Shown here piece after piece: positions 55,610 through 63,697 of a stretch of 64,000 nt of DNA. Positions within the stretch are counted from its first letter, which is position 1, and each line of letters starts with the position of its first letter. This stretch comes from Fredinandcohnia onubensis. Its GTDB lineage: Bacteria > Bacillota > Bacilli > Bacillales > Bacillaceae_L. The stretch lies in assembly GCF_002734285.1 (NCBI RefSeq), contig NZ_NSEA01000021.1, positions 62,001-126,000 of the forward strand. Reading direction: 5' to 3'. The notes below the pieces were generated by a model. It was given only the letters and a program-made list of their open reading frames with translations, did no database searches and was not told the DNA's origin. The translations under genes and the position numbers were made by a program.

Positions 55610-55648
55610 TAATAGCATTGAAGAAGGTTGAATGGGAGGGTAGTAGAA

Positions 55649-56176
55649 TTGGACAGAGAAGAAAAAGATATTATATTAGAAAAAATGATGATTGAATATG
55701 GTAATGAGTTAGTACGATTGGCATTTTCTTATGTGAAAGATCCAGAGATTGCTAAAGATATGGTGCAAAATACGTTTATAAAATGCTATAAAAACCTGGA
55801 TTCGTTTCGATATGATGCACAAATAAAAACCTGGCTTTATCGCATAACAATTAATGAATGCAAAGACTATTTAAAAAGTTGGCATTACAAAATGGTACAA
55901 GTTAGAAGTTTTATTAACGAAACCACAAGGTCAATAATACCGTCAACAGAGAAAACAGTTATTGATAAATATGATAACGCAGAAATGAAAGAGAATATTT
56001 TTACTCTTCCGAAAGTGTATCGGGAAGTGATTTATCTGTATTACTATGAGTCTTTAAAAACAGATGAAATTTCTAACGTTTTGGATATTCCAGTTAATAC
56101 AGTCAAATCTCGATTGAGAAGAGGGAAACAAAGATTAGAGTCAGTGATAAAGGAGGCAGAATTTTATGGAAGATAA
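55649..56176 (+). CDS. ECF sigma factor (sigma-70 family)
   Basis: The 175-residue protein has sigma region 2 (about 13-85; NELVRLAFSYVKDPEIAKDMVQ, TFIKCYKNLDSFRYDAQIKTWLYRI) and region 4 (about 118-170; LPKVYREVIYLYYYESLKTDEIS, VLDIPVNTVKSRLRRGKQRL). Regions 1.1 and 3 are missing, as in ECF factors. TTG 55649 follows GGGAGGG; the frame open from 55628 lacks a ribosome site. Its last 11 bases overlap the start of an LCP-type gene, its presumed anti-sigma partner. Confidence 0.9.
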   Translation: MDREEKDIILEKMMIEYGNELVRLAFSYVKDPEIAKDMVQNTFIKCYKNLDSFRYDAQIKTWLYRITINECKDYLKSWHYKMVQVRSFINETTRSIIPSTEKTVIDKYDNAEMKENIFTLPKVYREVIYLYYYESLKTDEISNVLDIPVNTVKSRLRRGKQRLESVIKEAEFYGR

Positions 56177-57158
56177 ACGAGTAAAAAATAGATTTATTAC
56201 TAGGTTTGATCAAGAATTAAGATTTACGAAAGAAGACCGTAATGAAGTGTTTAAACAAATACATAAAATAGAGAATAATAACACACCAAAGAAAAATCTT
56301 GTTTCTATTTCAAAACAACTCGCCATTCCTACAGCTTCTTTATTAGTGATTGGCTTGTGTATATTATTGTTTATTCCATCGATTTTTCAAGGAAACGTTA
56401 CGAATGAAAACAACGGAATACATGCAAGTGGAGTAGAATCTCAAGAAGACGAGTCTTTTACCACGCTATTTATGGTAAAAGATGAGAATAATAGAATACC
56501 AATTAACCTTTTACTTAGTTTTAATGAAGATAAAAAGATGATGAAAGTTCTATCCATCCCTCGTGATACTTACTCTCCGATAGTGGATAAGAAAAATGGA
56601 ACTACTTTATATGATAAATTGACACATGCTTATATTTACGGTTCAGGAGGAGCTGAAAATGTAAGAACAACAGTTTCTAAACTATTTGATTTACCTATTG
56701 ATTATTACGCTGTTATGGACATAGAAACCCTTTCAAAGTTGATTGATTCAGTAAACGGTATAGATTACGACTTGCAAGAAGATATTGAAGTAAGAGCTAT
56801 ATCTAGAGTGTCATTTGAATTCAAAAAGGGGAAGAATCGTTTGAATGGAGAAGAGGTTGTGGCATTAATGATGGCTGCTACAGTAGGAAGATTGGGTGAA
56901 GAAAACCAAGTAAACCTCATTCATGCAGTAATAAATCAAACGAAAAACGTAGTACCACAAACACTATTAAAACAATCTGCTATTAAAATAGAAGGTAATG
57001 CTCCTGTTGAGCAATTGTTAGAGATGGAACTTGACTCGATACATTCGGTATCATTAACCGATGGTATGATAAATGAAAGGATAAATGGGGCATTCTATAT
57101 TAAATTTGAAAAAGATTTTTTACATTCTGTTTCAGAAGAGTTAACCACGTTTAACTAG
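56166..57158 (+). CDS. LCP (LytR-CpsA-Psr) protein paired with the ECF sigma factor, probable anti-sigma role
   Basis: The 330-residue protein has a charged cytoplasmic N-terminus (1-50), one membrane helix (about 52-73) and an outer LCP-like domain (about 100-320; KVLSIPRDTYSPI, KLTHAYIYGSGGAENV, YYAVMDIETLSKLIDSVNGI, NGEEVVALMMA). LCP proteins attach glycopolymers to peptidoglycan. The overlap with the sigma gene and the inside-membrane-outside layout suggest that the N-terminus also restrains the sigma factor. That coupling is inference. The expected acidic/arginine catalytic residues (PRDT) are partly visible. Confidence 0.75.
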   Translation: MEDKRVKNRFITRFDQELRFTKEDRNEVFKQIHKIENNNTPKKNLVSISKQLAIPTASLLVIGLCILLFIPSIFQGNVTNENNGIHASGVESQEDESFTTLFMVKDENNRIPINLLLSFNEDKKMMKVLSIPRDTYSPIVDKKNGTTLYDKLTHAYIYGSGGAENVRTTVSKLFDLPIDYYAVMDIETLSKLIDSVNGIDYDLQEDIEVRAISRVSFEFKKGKNRLNGEEVVALMMAATVGRLGEENQVNLIHAVINQTKNVVPQTLLKQSAIKIEGNAPVEQLLEMELDSIHSVSLTDGMINERINGAFYIKFEKDFLHSVSEELTTFN

Positions 57159-57310
57159 TTAATTAAAGTTATAGAATGAAAAGAAGATTCACCTTAATAG
57201 GGAAGTTTTTTGTAATAAGAACTGATTCAAATATACAAAGGGAAATCCTTGGTCATGTAAAAAAATAACTTACGTGGAGTATGTTTAGATAATAGATTGG
57301 AGCTCTTAAA

Positions 57311-57922
57311 ATGAGAAAAAACAAAATGTTTACTGTGGCAACTTTATTAATTGTTTTATTAGTCGGAATGTCTGCTTGTAGCAAATCATCAGATGATGCT
57401 GCGTCAATCAATAAAGTTTCGGAATCTGATAATCTATCAAAAAGTACAAATGATTTGTCTACTGACAGTACAGAGAAGTCTATTAATAATAGCATTAATA
57501 ATTCGGAAAGTAGCGAATCTGGCGATAAAAGAGAAGAAGAGAAACAAACACATAAAATCAATAATCCTGATAATAATACATCAACCCAAGATCAGGCTAA
57601 ACTAGCTAGTAATTCACTAAATACAGATGCTTCTCCATCAAATGATGTATCCGCCGAAAGCACACCAAAAACCGATAGCAGCGAAGGAAATCCTGTTATA
57701 GTCGTTTCAAGTGGGGAAAAAGCGATCCAATATCTAAAACAGCAACTTCCTGAGGGAAAAGATGAAGATGTTTCATTCGGTGTTGATGAAACCCTTGCGA
57801 CTGATGATCACGGTTCATACTATACGGTACAACTCGTTTCCGTATCTACGCGTGTATCTGGCAAAACTGGAACCTTAGGTTATTATAAGGTTTATCAAGA
57901 TGGTGTTTATAAGACCTTTTAA
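57311..57922 (+). CDS. lipoprotein with long Ser/Asn/Asp-rich linker
   Basis: The 203-residue precursor has a signal peptide with lipobox MSAC (about residue 23). A roughly 100-residue disordered linker rich in Ser, Asn, Asp, Glu and Lys follows (e.g. NSINNSESSESGDKREEEK). The compact C-terminal domain (about 128-203) contains GEKAIQYLKQQLPEGKDEDV and YYTVQLVSVSTRVSGKTGTLGYYKV, split here. This tail recalls small lipoproteins of Bacillus whose function is unknown. It lies downstream of the ECF operon and could be its target. Confidence 0.7.
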   Translation: MRKNKMFTVATLLIVLLVGMSACSKSSDDAASINKVSESDNLSKSTNDLSTDSTEKSINNSINNSESSESGDKREEEKQTHKINNPDNNTSTQDQAKLASNSLNTDASPSNDVSAESTPKTDSSEGNPVIVVSSGEKAIQYLKQQLPEGKDEDVSFGVDETLATDDHGSYYTVQLVSVSTRVSGKTGTLGYYKVYQDGVYKTF

Positions 57923-57994
57923 GATTGTACTAACGAACGGAGTGTTTTGATAAAGAAGATCCAGAATGGATACAAAGAAAACTCGGCAAATTTG

Positions 57995-58046
57995 AACTGG
58001 ACCCCCATTGTTAGTTACAAAACTACCAATGGGGGTCCAGTTTTTT
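57995..58046 (+). terminator. very strong terminator
   Basis: AACTGGACCCCCATTG pairs exactly with CAATGGGGGTCCAGTT, with an inner AGTT/AACT, followed by TTTTT. Confidence 0.85.
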
Positions 58047-58198
58047 ATATGTTTAATTTACATTTGAGGACAAGTTATGGGCAATAAAAGCGTAAGAAAA
58101 TGGAAACCTTTCTTATAAGGTCACAAATTATAGAATGCGAGTTATTTATCTTGCTTTTGCAGTTTGGGAGACACGGGGACAGACGCAGGTCTCCCCTG

Positions 58199-58621
58199 TT
58201 AATTTCTTTCGGGGGGATTATAGGTGACATATGTGCCTGCTACGAAGTCATGAATTGCTCTTTTATCTTCTCGGACGGCAACCATTACTACACTTACAAT
58301 GAATCCGATTCCTAAAGTCAAGGCGTATATTAGCCCTGCTACTACAATCCGAAGTAGCATATTCCCAATGTGTAACTTTTCGCCATCAACCCTCGCAATT
58401 CGAATTCCACATATTTTCTTTCCAACTGTATACCCGTACCATAAGACTGGTAGGCTAAGAGCATATAAGAGTTCAAGAAGGCCAGATTGCCAAGAATCAT
58501 CATCTATCGGAAAGTTAAAAATGAGTGAAAATAGAAAAACAACAATAAAAATGACAAAACCATCAATAAGCGAAGCACCAAGACGAATCCAAAACCCAGC
58601 TGGTTCAAAAGTACTATGCAT
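58199..58621 (-). CDS. RDD-family membrane protein
   Basis: The 140-residue protein contains AGFWIRLGASLIDGFVIFIVVF (the RDD box, with R and D residues in helix 1), YTVGKKICGIRIARVDGEKL and REDKRAIHDFVAGTYVTY, the family's three conserved parts, with about three to four membrane helices. Some RDD proteins transport sodium or ectoine-type solutes; the function here is unknown. GGAGGTG lies seven bases before the ATG. A GGGAGAC/GTCTCCC dyad (58166-58195) follows its stop. Confidence 0.82.
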   Translation of the reverse strand: MHSTFEPAGFWIRLGASLIDGFVIFIVVFLFSLIFNFPIDDDSWQSGLLELLYALSLPVLWYGYTVGKKICGIRIARVDGEKLHIGNMLLRIVVAGLIYALTLGIGFIVSVVMVAVREDKRAIHDFVAGTYVTYNPPERN

Positions 58622-58665
58622 GTAAACACCTCCATTAGAATGTATTCATCTGAATGACTCTTGAT

Positions 58666-58758
58666 TACCTTATTTTACCATCGTATAATACCGGTCATCA
58701 CCTAGATGAATTAAAACAATATGTAGAAGAACTGAACTTTATTAGAGGTTTATGTTGA
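58666..58758 (+). pseudogene. possible small gene remnant
   Basis: An open stretch without start reads YLILPSYNTGHHLDELKQY then VEELNFIRGLC and stops at TGA. The composition is protein-like, but it is only 30 codons and the family is not recognised. It may be chance. Confidence 0.25.
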
Positions 58759-58818
58759 AGCTGTTAAATAACTGGCAGTTTAGATTTAGAAGGATTTTGT
58801 ATTAACTATATAGAAGAT

Positions 58819-59517
58819 ATGATTAGCTTGAAGTTGGGGAGAGTGTCATCAAAAGTGATAAAAGCTGTTTTATTTGATTTAGATGGAACTTTATTAAATA
58901 GAGATGAGTCAGTGAAAATGTTCATTGAGAGGCAATATGATAGGTTATATAAACTAGTAGGTCATATTCCCAAAGAGAAGTATGTGTCACGATTTATAGA
59001 ATTAGATAACCGAGGGTATGTTTGGAAAGATAAAGTATATCAGCAATTAGTTGATGAATTTAATATTGCTGATATAACTTGGGAAAATTTACTCGAAGAT
59101 TATATTAGCGAATTTAAGAATAACTGTGTTCCTTTTCCCAATCTTATTGGTATGTTGGAAGAATTGAAAAGTAACCATCTTGTTTTAGGAATGATTACAA
59201 ACGGATACGGACAGTTTCAAATGGATAATATTAAGGCATTGGGTATAGATAAATACTTTAATACGATTTTAGTATCGGAATGGGAAGGAATTAAAAAGCC
59301 GAATCCTCAAATATTTATCAGAGCACTAGAGAAACTTAAGATTTTACCTAATGAAAGCATATTTATGGGAGACCATCCAGTGAATGATGTAAAAGCTTCT
59401 CAAAATGTAGGAATGAAAGGAATTTGGAAACGAGATTTTCAATGGGATCATGTTGAAGCAGATTTCATAGTTAATGATTTGTCTGAGTTACCTTTAATCA
59501 TTAAAAAATTAAGCTAA
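58819..59517 (+). CDS. HAD-family hydrolase (phosphatase)
   Basis: The protein is up to 232 residues, with motif I AVLFDLDGTLLNRD, a helical cap, motif II LGMITNGYG, motif III Lys in GIKKPNPQIF and motif IV IFMGDHPVNDVKAS. All HAD catalytic positions are present; it is related to YjjG/phosphoglycolate-type phosphatases. The start is uncertain (ATG 58819, GTG 58843 or GTG 58855); the motif starts near residue 17. A repeat-A terminator follows. It is distinct from the HAD at 38225. Confidence 0.85.
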   Translation: MISLKLGRVSSKVIKAVLFDLDGTLLNRDESVKMFIERQYDRLYKLVGHIPKEKYVSRFIELDNRGYVWKDKVYQQLVDEFNIADITWENLLEDYISEFKNNCVPFPNLIGMLEELKSNHLVLGMITNGYGQFQMDNIKALGIDKYFNTILVSEWEGIKKPNPQIFIRALEKLKILPNESIFMGDHPVNDVKASQNVGMKGIWKRDFQWDHVEADFIVNDLSELPLIIKKLS

Positions 59518-59545
59518 CAAAATGTTGAGTCTATTTAAACTAAAG

Positions 59546-59605
59546 GGTGCGTTGATCCAAGGAGGATTAATGCACTTTTTTGTTGAAGTTATTCAACTAA
59601 AAGGT
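59546..59605 (+). terminator. archetypal repeat-A terminator
   Basis: GGTGCGTTGATCC (59546-59558) pairs with GGATTAATGCAC (59564-59575) around AAGGA, then T6 and GTTGAAGTTATTCAAC (59582-59597). This is the clearest A copy of the window. Confidence 0.75.
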
Positions 59606-59634
59606 GCATAACTGTCTAACAGTGGAGGTTTATT

Positions 59635-59814
59635 ATGTTCGTGTTTCATATCTTATTGGCAATAACGGGTATGGCAATGTTGATTTTAATTCTAATTTTC
59701 TTTGTGTACACAATACTACGTAACAAAAAGAACTATTACTCTTGGTTTATCTTAGCAGTAATCGTTTTCCTTTTAGGAGTTGCCCTTTGGCAAAGTTTAA
59801 GTCGTTTCAAATAA
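59635..59814 (+). CDS. 59-residue two-TM membrane protein
   Basis: ATG 59635 to TAA 59814. Two hydrophobic helices (about 5-28 and 37-52) flank a basic loop (LRNKKNYYSW). GGAGG lies seven bases before the ATG. It is placed between an A repeat and a B repeat like other short genes here. Not recognised. Confidence 0.6.
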   Translation: MFVFHILLAITGMAMLILILIFFVYTILRNKKNYYSWFILAVIVFLLGVALWQSLSRFK

Positions 59815-59825
59815 GACCTTAATTC

Positions 59826-59898
59826 TTATTCAAGTAACGGGGCAGATTTGTTCAATAAGAAATAACAAAAGGAAGAACATTTACTATAAAATAAGATT
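59826..59898 (+). repeat. long B repeat (second copy of 51086-51159)
   Basis: TTATTCAAGTAACGGGGCAG, then TTCAATAAGAAATAAC and CATTTACTATAAAATAAGAT, matches 51086-51159 along its whole length with scattered substitutions. It precedes the gene at 59989. Confidence 0.8.
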
Positions 59899-59988
59899 TG
59901 ACGTATTAATGTTTAATAAAAAAGTAATGCAAAAGATTGAGATGATACACTTTAGTATTACGATAAATAAAAATATGGAGGTATAGCT

Positions 59989-60273
59989 ATGTGGATAATA
60001 TTTGGGGTTATTGCAATAGTAGTAACTTTTATAAATCTTTATATGTATGCAGCAGGAAAGGATTATAAGCTTGCTATGGCGTTGGGTTTATCATTTACAG
60101 CATTAACACTTTGTGCAGAATACAGTCTTGTATCGATGTGGGTAGAAGCGGAAGATTGGGCAGCTTTAATGGATGTAGTACCTGGTATGGAAAGAGCATT
60201 ATGGTTTTTGACAATTGTTTCTATCTTGCTAAATATAGCACCTATACTTTTAGAACGAAAAAGAAAGAAATAA
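59989..60273 (+). CDS. three-TM membrane protein
   Basis: The 94-residue protein has hydrophobic segments at about 1-21, 29-50 and 70-86 and a basic C-terminus (LLERKRKK). The acidic loop VEAEDWAALMDVVPGME is between segments 2 and 3. TGGAGG precedes the ATG with good spacing. No family function known to me. Confidence 0.65.
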   Translation: MWIIFGVIAIVVTFINLYMYAAGKDYKLAMALGLSFTALTLCAEYSLVSMWVEAEDWAALMDVVPGMERALWFLTIVSILLNIAPILLERKRKK

Positions 60274-60389
60274 TGACTTATTGTCAATCATTTATATAAT
60301 ATGCAATTAATGTATAAGTGTTTTATAACTAACGGGTGCGATAACTGAAGAAGGCACTTAGTATTAAGATGTGAATTTGGAGTGATACG

Positions 60390-60629
60390 ATGAAAGAATA
60401 TTATCTTGCAGTGACGTATGATGTTTGCGAACATAATAATCTATATGTAGATATGAATGAGTACCCATTAGATATGACTATTGATTTAGATGAGCAGATA
60501 AGCAAATTCGCTAAAATGGATGTTGCTCCCTTAGTAAAGGTTTATGAATCAGATACCAGTGATTTTAAGGAGTTAAGATTGTACAAAGAATATAAATTCA
60601 AGGAATATGAATGCGGATGTAATCAGTAG
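60390..60629 (+). CDS. small acidic protein of unknown function
   Basis: The 79-residue soluble protein contains YYLAVTYDVCEHNNLYVDM and ends YECGCNQ, with several Cys residues (C13, and CxC near the C-terminus) that could bind metal. TTGGAGTGA precedes ATG 60390. It is flanked by degenerate A repeats (60335, 60648). No family recognised. Confidence 0.55.
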   Translation: MKEYYLAVTYDVCEHNNLYVDMNEYPLDMTIDLDEQISKFAKMDVAPLVKVYESDTSDFKELRLYKEYKFKEYECGCNQ

Positions 60630-60683
60630 TGTTGTTCAACCAAAGGAGTGCGTTGATCTAAGTAAGGTAAAGAAGGAGATAAA

Positions 60684-61136
60684 ATGGAGATTAGAAAACT
60701 TAATAAAACGGATAAACTTCCAATAGAATTGTTGTTATTGGCTGATCCCTCAAGAGAGATTGTTGAGGAATATGTTAATAGGGGCGAATGTTTTGTAGCT
60801 GAAAGTGAACAGCAAATTATTGGAGTCTATGTATTACTTCCAACAAGACCAGAGACAGTGGAACTTGTGAATGTTGCAGTGGTACAAGAGCAACATGGTA
60901 GAGGTATAGGCAAACGGTTGGTAATGGACGCAATTCAGGTAGCTAAGACAAAAGGCTATAAAACAATTGAAATTGGAACAGGAAATTCAAGCATAGGACA
61001 ACTGGCTCTTTATCAAAAATGTGGCTTTAGAATAGTTGGGGTTGATATGGATTTTTTTGTAAGGTATTACCCAGATAAAATTTTTGAAAATGGTATTCAG
61101 TGCAGGGATATGGTCCGTTTATCTCAAGATTTATAG
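60684..61136 (+). CDS. GNAT-family N-acetyltransferase
   Basis: The 150-residue GNAT has VELVNVAVVQEQHGRGIGKRLV (motif A, with R-G-I-G-K), YKTIEIGTGNSSIGQLALYQK and CGFRIVGVDMDFFVRYYP. The last segment, FVRHYP-like, is typical of a common Bacillus single-gene acetyltransferase group. GAAGGAGA precedes the ATG. The substrate is unknown. It is one of four GNAT genes in the window, and the only one lying inside the repeat-rich mosaic. Confidence 0.86.
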   Translation: MEIRKLNKTDKLPIELLLLADPSREIVEEYVNRGECFVAESEQQIIGVYVLLPTRPETVELVNVAVVQEQHGRGIGKRLVMDAIQVAKTKGYKTIEIGTGNSSIGQLALYQKCGFRIVGVDMDFFVRYYPDKIFENGIQCRDMVRLSQDL

Positions 61137-61227
61137 GTTGAAATAGTAAAAGTTATTGAACAAACGAGTAGTATAGTATAAGAAGCAGTAGTTTCATTTG
61201 GTGTATTAATAAAAGGGGGGGATGGAT

Positions 61228-61494
61228 ATGTTTTTCTTTAATAAAGAAGATGTTTATATAGGATTTTCAATGGAAGAATTATCTAAGGTGAGAGCAATTT
61301 TAGAAAGAGAAGGCATAAAATCTACCTATAAAACTATTGACCCTTCAGGAAAATGGTTAGGACCTGGTACATCAAGAGGAAACTTTGGAAGTTTCGGAAT
61401 GAACAAGAATTACGAAAAACAATATGTTGTTTCTGTTCGAAAAAAAGACGCAGGGAATGCAAAGTATTTTATTAATAGTGTTTTGCATTCATAA
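61228..61494 (+). CDS. small conserved-type Bacillus protein of unknown function
   Basis: From ATG 61228 the 88-residue protein reads MFFFNKEDVYIGFSMEEL and includes EREGIKSTYKTIDPSGKWL and KNYEKQYVVSVRKKDAGNA. The alpha/beta pattern with VSVRKKDAGNAKYFIN resembles small DUF2007-like signal-transduction folds, but this is only a guess. AAGGGGGG precedes two nearby ATG codons; the second is better spaced. Flanked by B-type blocks. Confidence 0.6.
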   Translation: MFFFNKEDVYIGFSMEELSKVRAILEREGIKSTYKTIDPSGKWLGPGTSRGNFGSFGMNKNYEKQYVVSVRKKDAGNAKYFINSVLHS

Positions 61495-61643
61495 GAAATT
61501 TCACTACGAAGCAAGTGTTAAATATCCACGTGCCATTACTGAGTAGTTTTTTCTTGTTTAGCTAACGAAGCAGGATTGGTTAATAAGGATTGTTAAAGAA
61601 TGTATAAATTCACTTGTATTATGAGGGAAAAGAGGTCGATATT

Positions 61644-61775
61644 ATGGAATTTGTTATAATGGTTGGAATTGTTGTCATTGCAATTTCTTGTTTATCAATT
61701 GATGGGAAGTTAAGAAAAGTAAGCGAACAAAACATAGAAATTATAGAACTATTAAAACAAGGTAAAGAAAAATAA
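61644..61775 (+). CDS. 43-residue one-TM microprotein
   Basis: ATG 61644 to TAA 61775. One N-terminal hydrophobic helix (residues 3-17) is followed by a charged amphipathic helix (LRKVSEQNIEIIELLKQGKE) that could form a coiled coil. AGAGG lies upstream. A B-type block (AACGAAGCAGGATTGG, 61564-61579) precedes it. Unknown function. Confidence 0.55.
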   Translation: MEFVIMVGIVVIAISCLSIDGKLRKVSEQNIEIIELLKQGKEK

Positions 61776-61820
61776 ACATTGTTGGTTATTGAAAACTAGA
61801 GAAAAACAAGAGAATAGCAA

Positions 61821-61845
61821 TAAAAAAACGACGGAAGTCCGCCGC
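61821..61845 (-). terminator. terminator of the secreted-protein gene
   Basis: Read on the minus strand, CGGCGGA pairs with TCCGTCG, followed by seven T. It lies directly at the 3' end of the gene at 61846. Confidence 0.65.
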
Positions 61846-62763
61846 TTATAGGTTTGACAATATATCGTTCATTTGACTTTCGAATTTTTCCCGAACGTCT
61901 TCGCCTGCTTTCGTGAATGTAAGGTCATATGCAGTTCGTTGCCAATCGTCAAATGCTTTGGTCAAGCCTGTTGCTTCAATCGAAGATTCGAACCAATTCA
62001 CGTTATGAAGAACGGAACTCGCAAGCGTCATTTCAGCCGATCTATCGTCTTGATAACTTCGAAATTCCGAACCGTCCGCCCAATTCTTCGCAATGTCCTT
62101 CACGAAAACTTTAAGCGTTGCATATTCGGGAGTTTCTAACGTAAATCTATCCAAATTGTTTCGTGCCTCAACGCTTCTTGGGTCGGATAATTCGCCGATT
62201 CTATCGCGAAATCCGTCCAACTTCGCCCATGCCTCGTAATATCCGTATGCGTCTCCGTTTGTCCGAGCCTCGGTTATGCCTTTGATGGTTTCGTTAATCA
62301 ATGTGTTCAACGGCGTATTGTCCGACATAGCCTTCACGGATTCCAAGATTGGAACGTCTCGTTCGACCGATTCGTTAAGAAGTTCTTGTGGATAGAAGCC
62401 TTTTTCAAACGTGATGAAGTGTAGTAAATCACCGCCTGGAAGATTGAAGCGGATTTTCTTTTGAAGTGCTTCGTCTTCTTGTAGATAGACCTCAACCGCC
62501 CGGTTGACCATCGGGTTGTCCTTCATCGATTCATGACTTGGTACTTCGTTCATTTCAACCGTTTCACGATATGCCGTCACTTTTTCGGACATTTCTGGCG
62601 TGAATACTTGGTTTTGAGGATAATTTGCAATCATTTCATTGATCTCTTCCTTCGTGGGTGCGTCTGCCTTTGCTTTGATCGGTGCGTCAACATGCGTGAA
62701 CCCCACGACAAAACTACCACCGACAAGGACCCCACTCAATACTATTAAAGCTTTCGGTTTCAT
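61846..62763 (-). CDS. secreted/exported protein of unknown function, more GC-rich than its surroundings
   Basis: The 305-residue precursor has an N-terminal signal or anchor (residues 1-24; ALIVLSGVLVGGSFVVGF) and a soluble, largely helical domain. Features include TKEEINEMIANYPQNQVF, NPMVNRAVEVYLQEDEAL, HFITFEKGFYPQELLNESVE and GDAYGYYEAWAKLDGFRDRI. I recall similar DUF6241-type proteins in Bacillus but am not certain. The coding sequence is visibly richer in G+C, with codons such as TCG/CGG/GCG, than its neighbours, suggesting transfer. Terminator at 61821. I see no gene in 62764-63188 apart from AT-rich sequence. Confidence 0.65.
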   Translation of the reverse strand: MKPKALIVLSGVLVGGSFVVGFTHVDAPIKAKADAPTKEEINEMIANYPQNQVFTPEMSEKVTAYRETVEMNEVPSHESMKDNPMVNRAVEVYLQEDEALQKKIRFNLPGGDLLHFITFEKGFYPQELLNESVERDVPILESVKAMSDNTPLNTLINETIKGITEARTNGDAYGYYEAWAKLDGFRDRIGELSDPRSVEARNNLDRFTLETPEYATLKVFVKDIAKNWADGSEFRSYQDDRSAEMTLASSVLHNVNWFESSIEATGLTKAFDDWQRTAYDLTFTKAGEDVREKFESQMNDILSNL

Positions 62764-63188
62764 TTTCTATTTATTCCCCTTCTTCCATAATTTTTCCTTT
62801 TTTAAGTCTAACATAATTATTTTTCAATTTGGAGAATCCGTTATTTATTTTTCAGATATTCATAGAAAATCATCATGTTTGTGTTGGTGAAACGTAGGAC
62901 AAGAGTATGATTTACAAAAAGCAGTGACTCACACCTTTGTTAGCTTTTTTTTTGCGGCTAAATTACGGAGTAGGAAAACCCTGAACGAAATAGCGTTGTG
63001 AAGTATTGCACATAAAGGATATAATGGTTTTAAAGGGATAGTTGAGAAATATGGGTAGAATTGTTGGTTTAAAACATATGGTTGACTGGAAGTGTTTTAT
63101 TAATTGAAATATGCTTGGTTAATAACCGCGTAAAATACTAAAACTAACAGATGGTTAACTCAAGCTAGAAGGACAACGGGGTGATGTT

Positions 63189-63320
63189 ATGAGTAAAGCT
63201 AAAGGGAAAAGTGGAACAGGGAGAGGAACAGACAAGAAGGGGTGGAATCGTTGGCAAGCTAGTGCAAATAAAAAAAAGAGTGCAAAACCATATAAAAGTA
63301 AAGGTGTAAAAAAAGATTAA
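63189..63320 (+). CDS. 43-residue basic peptide, DUF3934-like
   Basis: ATG 63189 to TAA 63320. The peptide is rich in Lys and Gly (MSKAKGKSGTGRGTDKKGWN and RWQASANKKKSAKPY) and matches the short, highly basic DUF3934 proteins of Bacillus in size and pattern. It probably binds nucleic acid, though no function is known. ACGGGGTGA lies upstream. Confidence 0.7.
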   Translation: MSKAKGKSGTGRGTDKKGWNRWQASANKKKSAKPYKSKGVKKD

Positions 63321-63697
63321 GAAAACCCTCGACAAATTGGGTGCTTAGATGTCAACTATATATTATTTGGGAAAATATTTGTAAAGAAGGATTATGATGA
63401 GTTACATACAATTAAACCAGGTAACTCCTTCTATGATTAAGCAAGCACTACAAGTAATAAGAAACCATTTCCTTGGTTAAAAAGCTTTTAGTGCAAGATT
63501 GGCTGCTGCCTTGCCTGTAATGATAGGATTAGAGCCTTTGGCAACTTGCAATAAGGTTTATTTGCAGGCTTAGGTGGTTTTTTAATCCCCATGGTTGAAC
63601 CTGGAAGATCACGTGGGTAATGAAAGAAACGGACTGTACGTTTTAATAAAAGAGACACGGCAGGCGAGGAGGCATATCCGCCGCCGTGAAAACTGGA
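63321..63697. other. region without a convincing gene; degraded sequence
   Basis: A 28-codon frame (63394-63480, ATG after AGAAGGATT) is possible, but the AGAAGGATTAT context also resembles the A repeat. Beyond it, frames such as RLAAALPVMIGLEPLATCN are broken by stops, suggesting a decayed gene. Confidence 0.35.

Noticed and set aside
45000-62000. Integron with gene cassettes
   Set aside because: The repeats are suggestive, but no tyrosine-recombinase integrase is visible and the palindromes are terminator-like. I keep it as a hypothesis only in the repeat finding.
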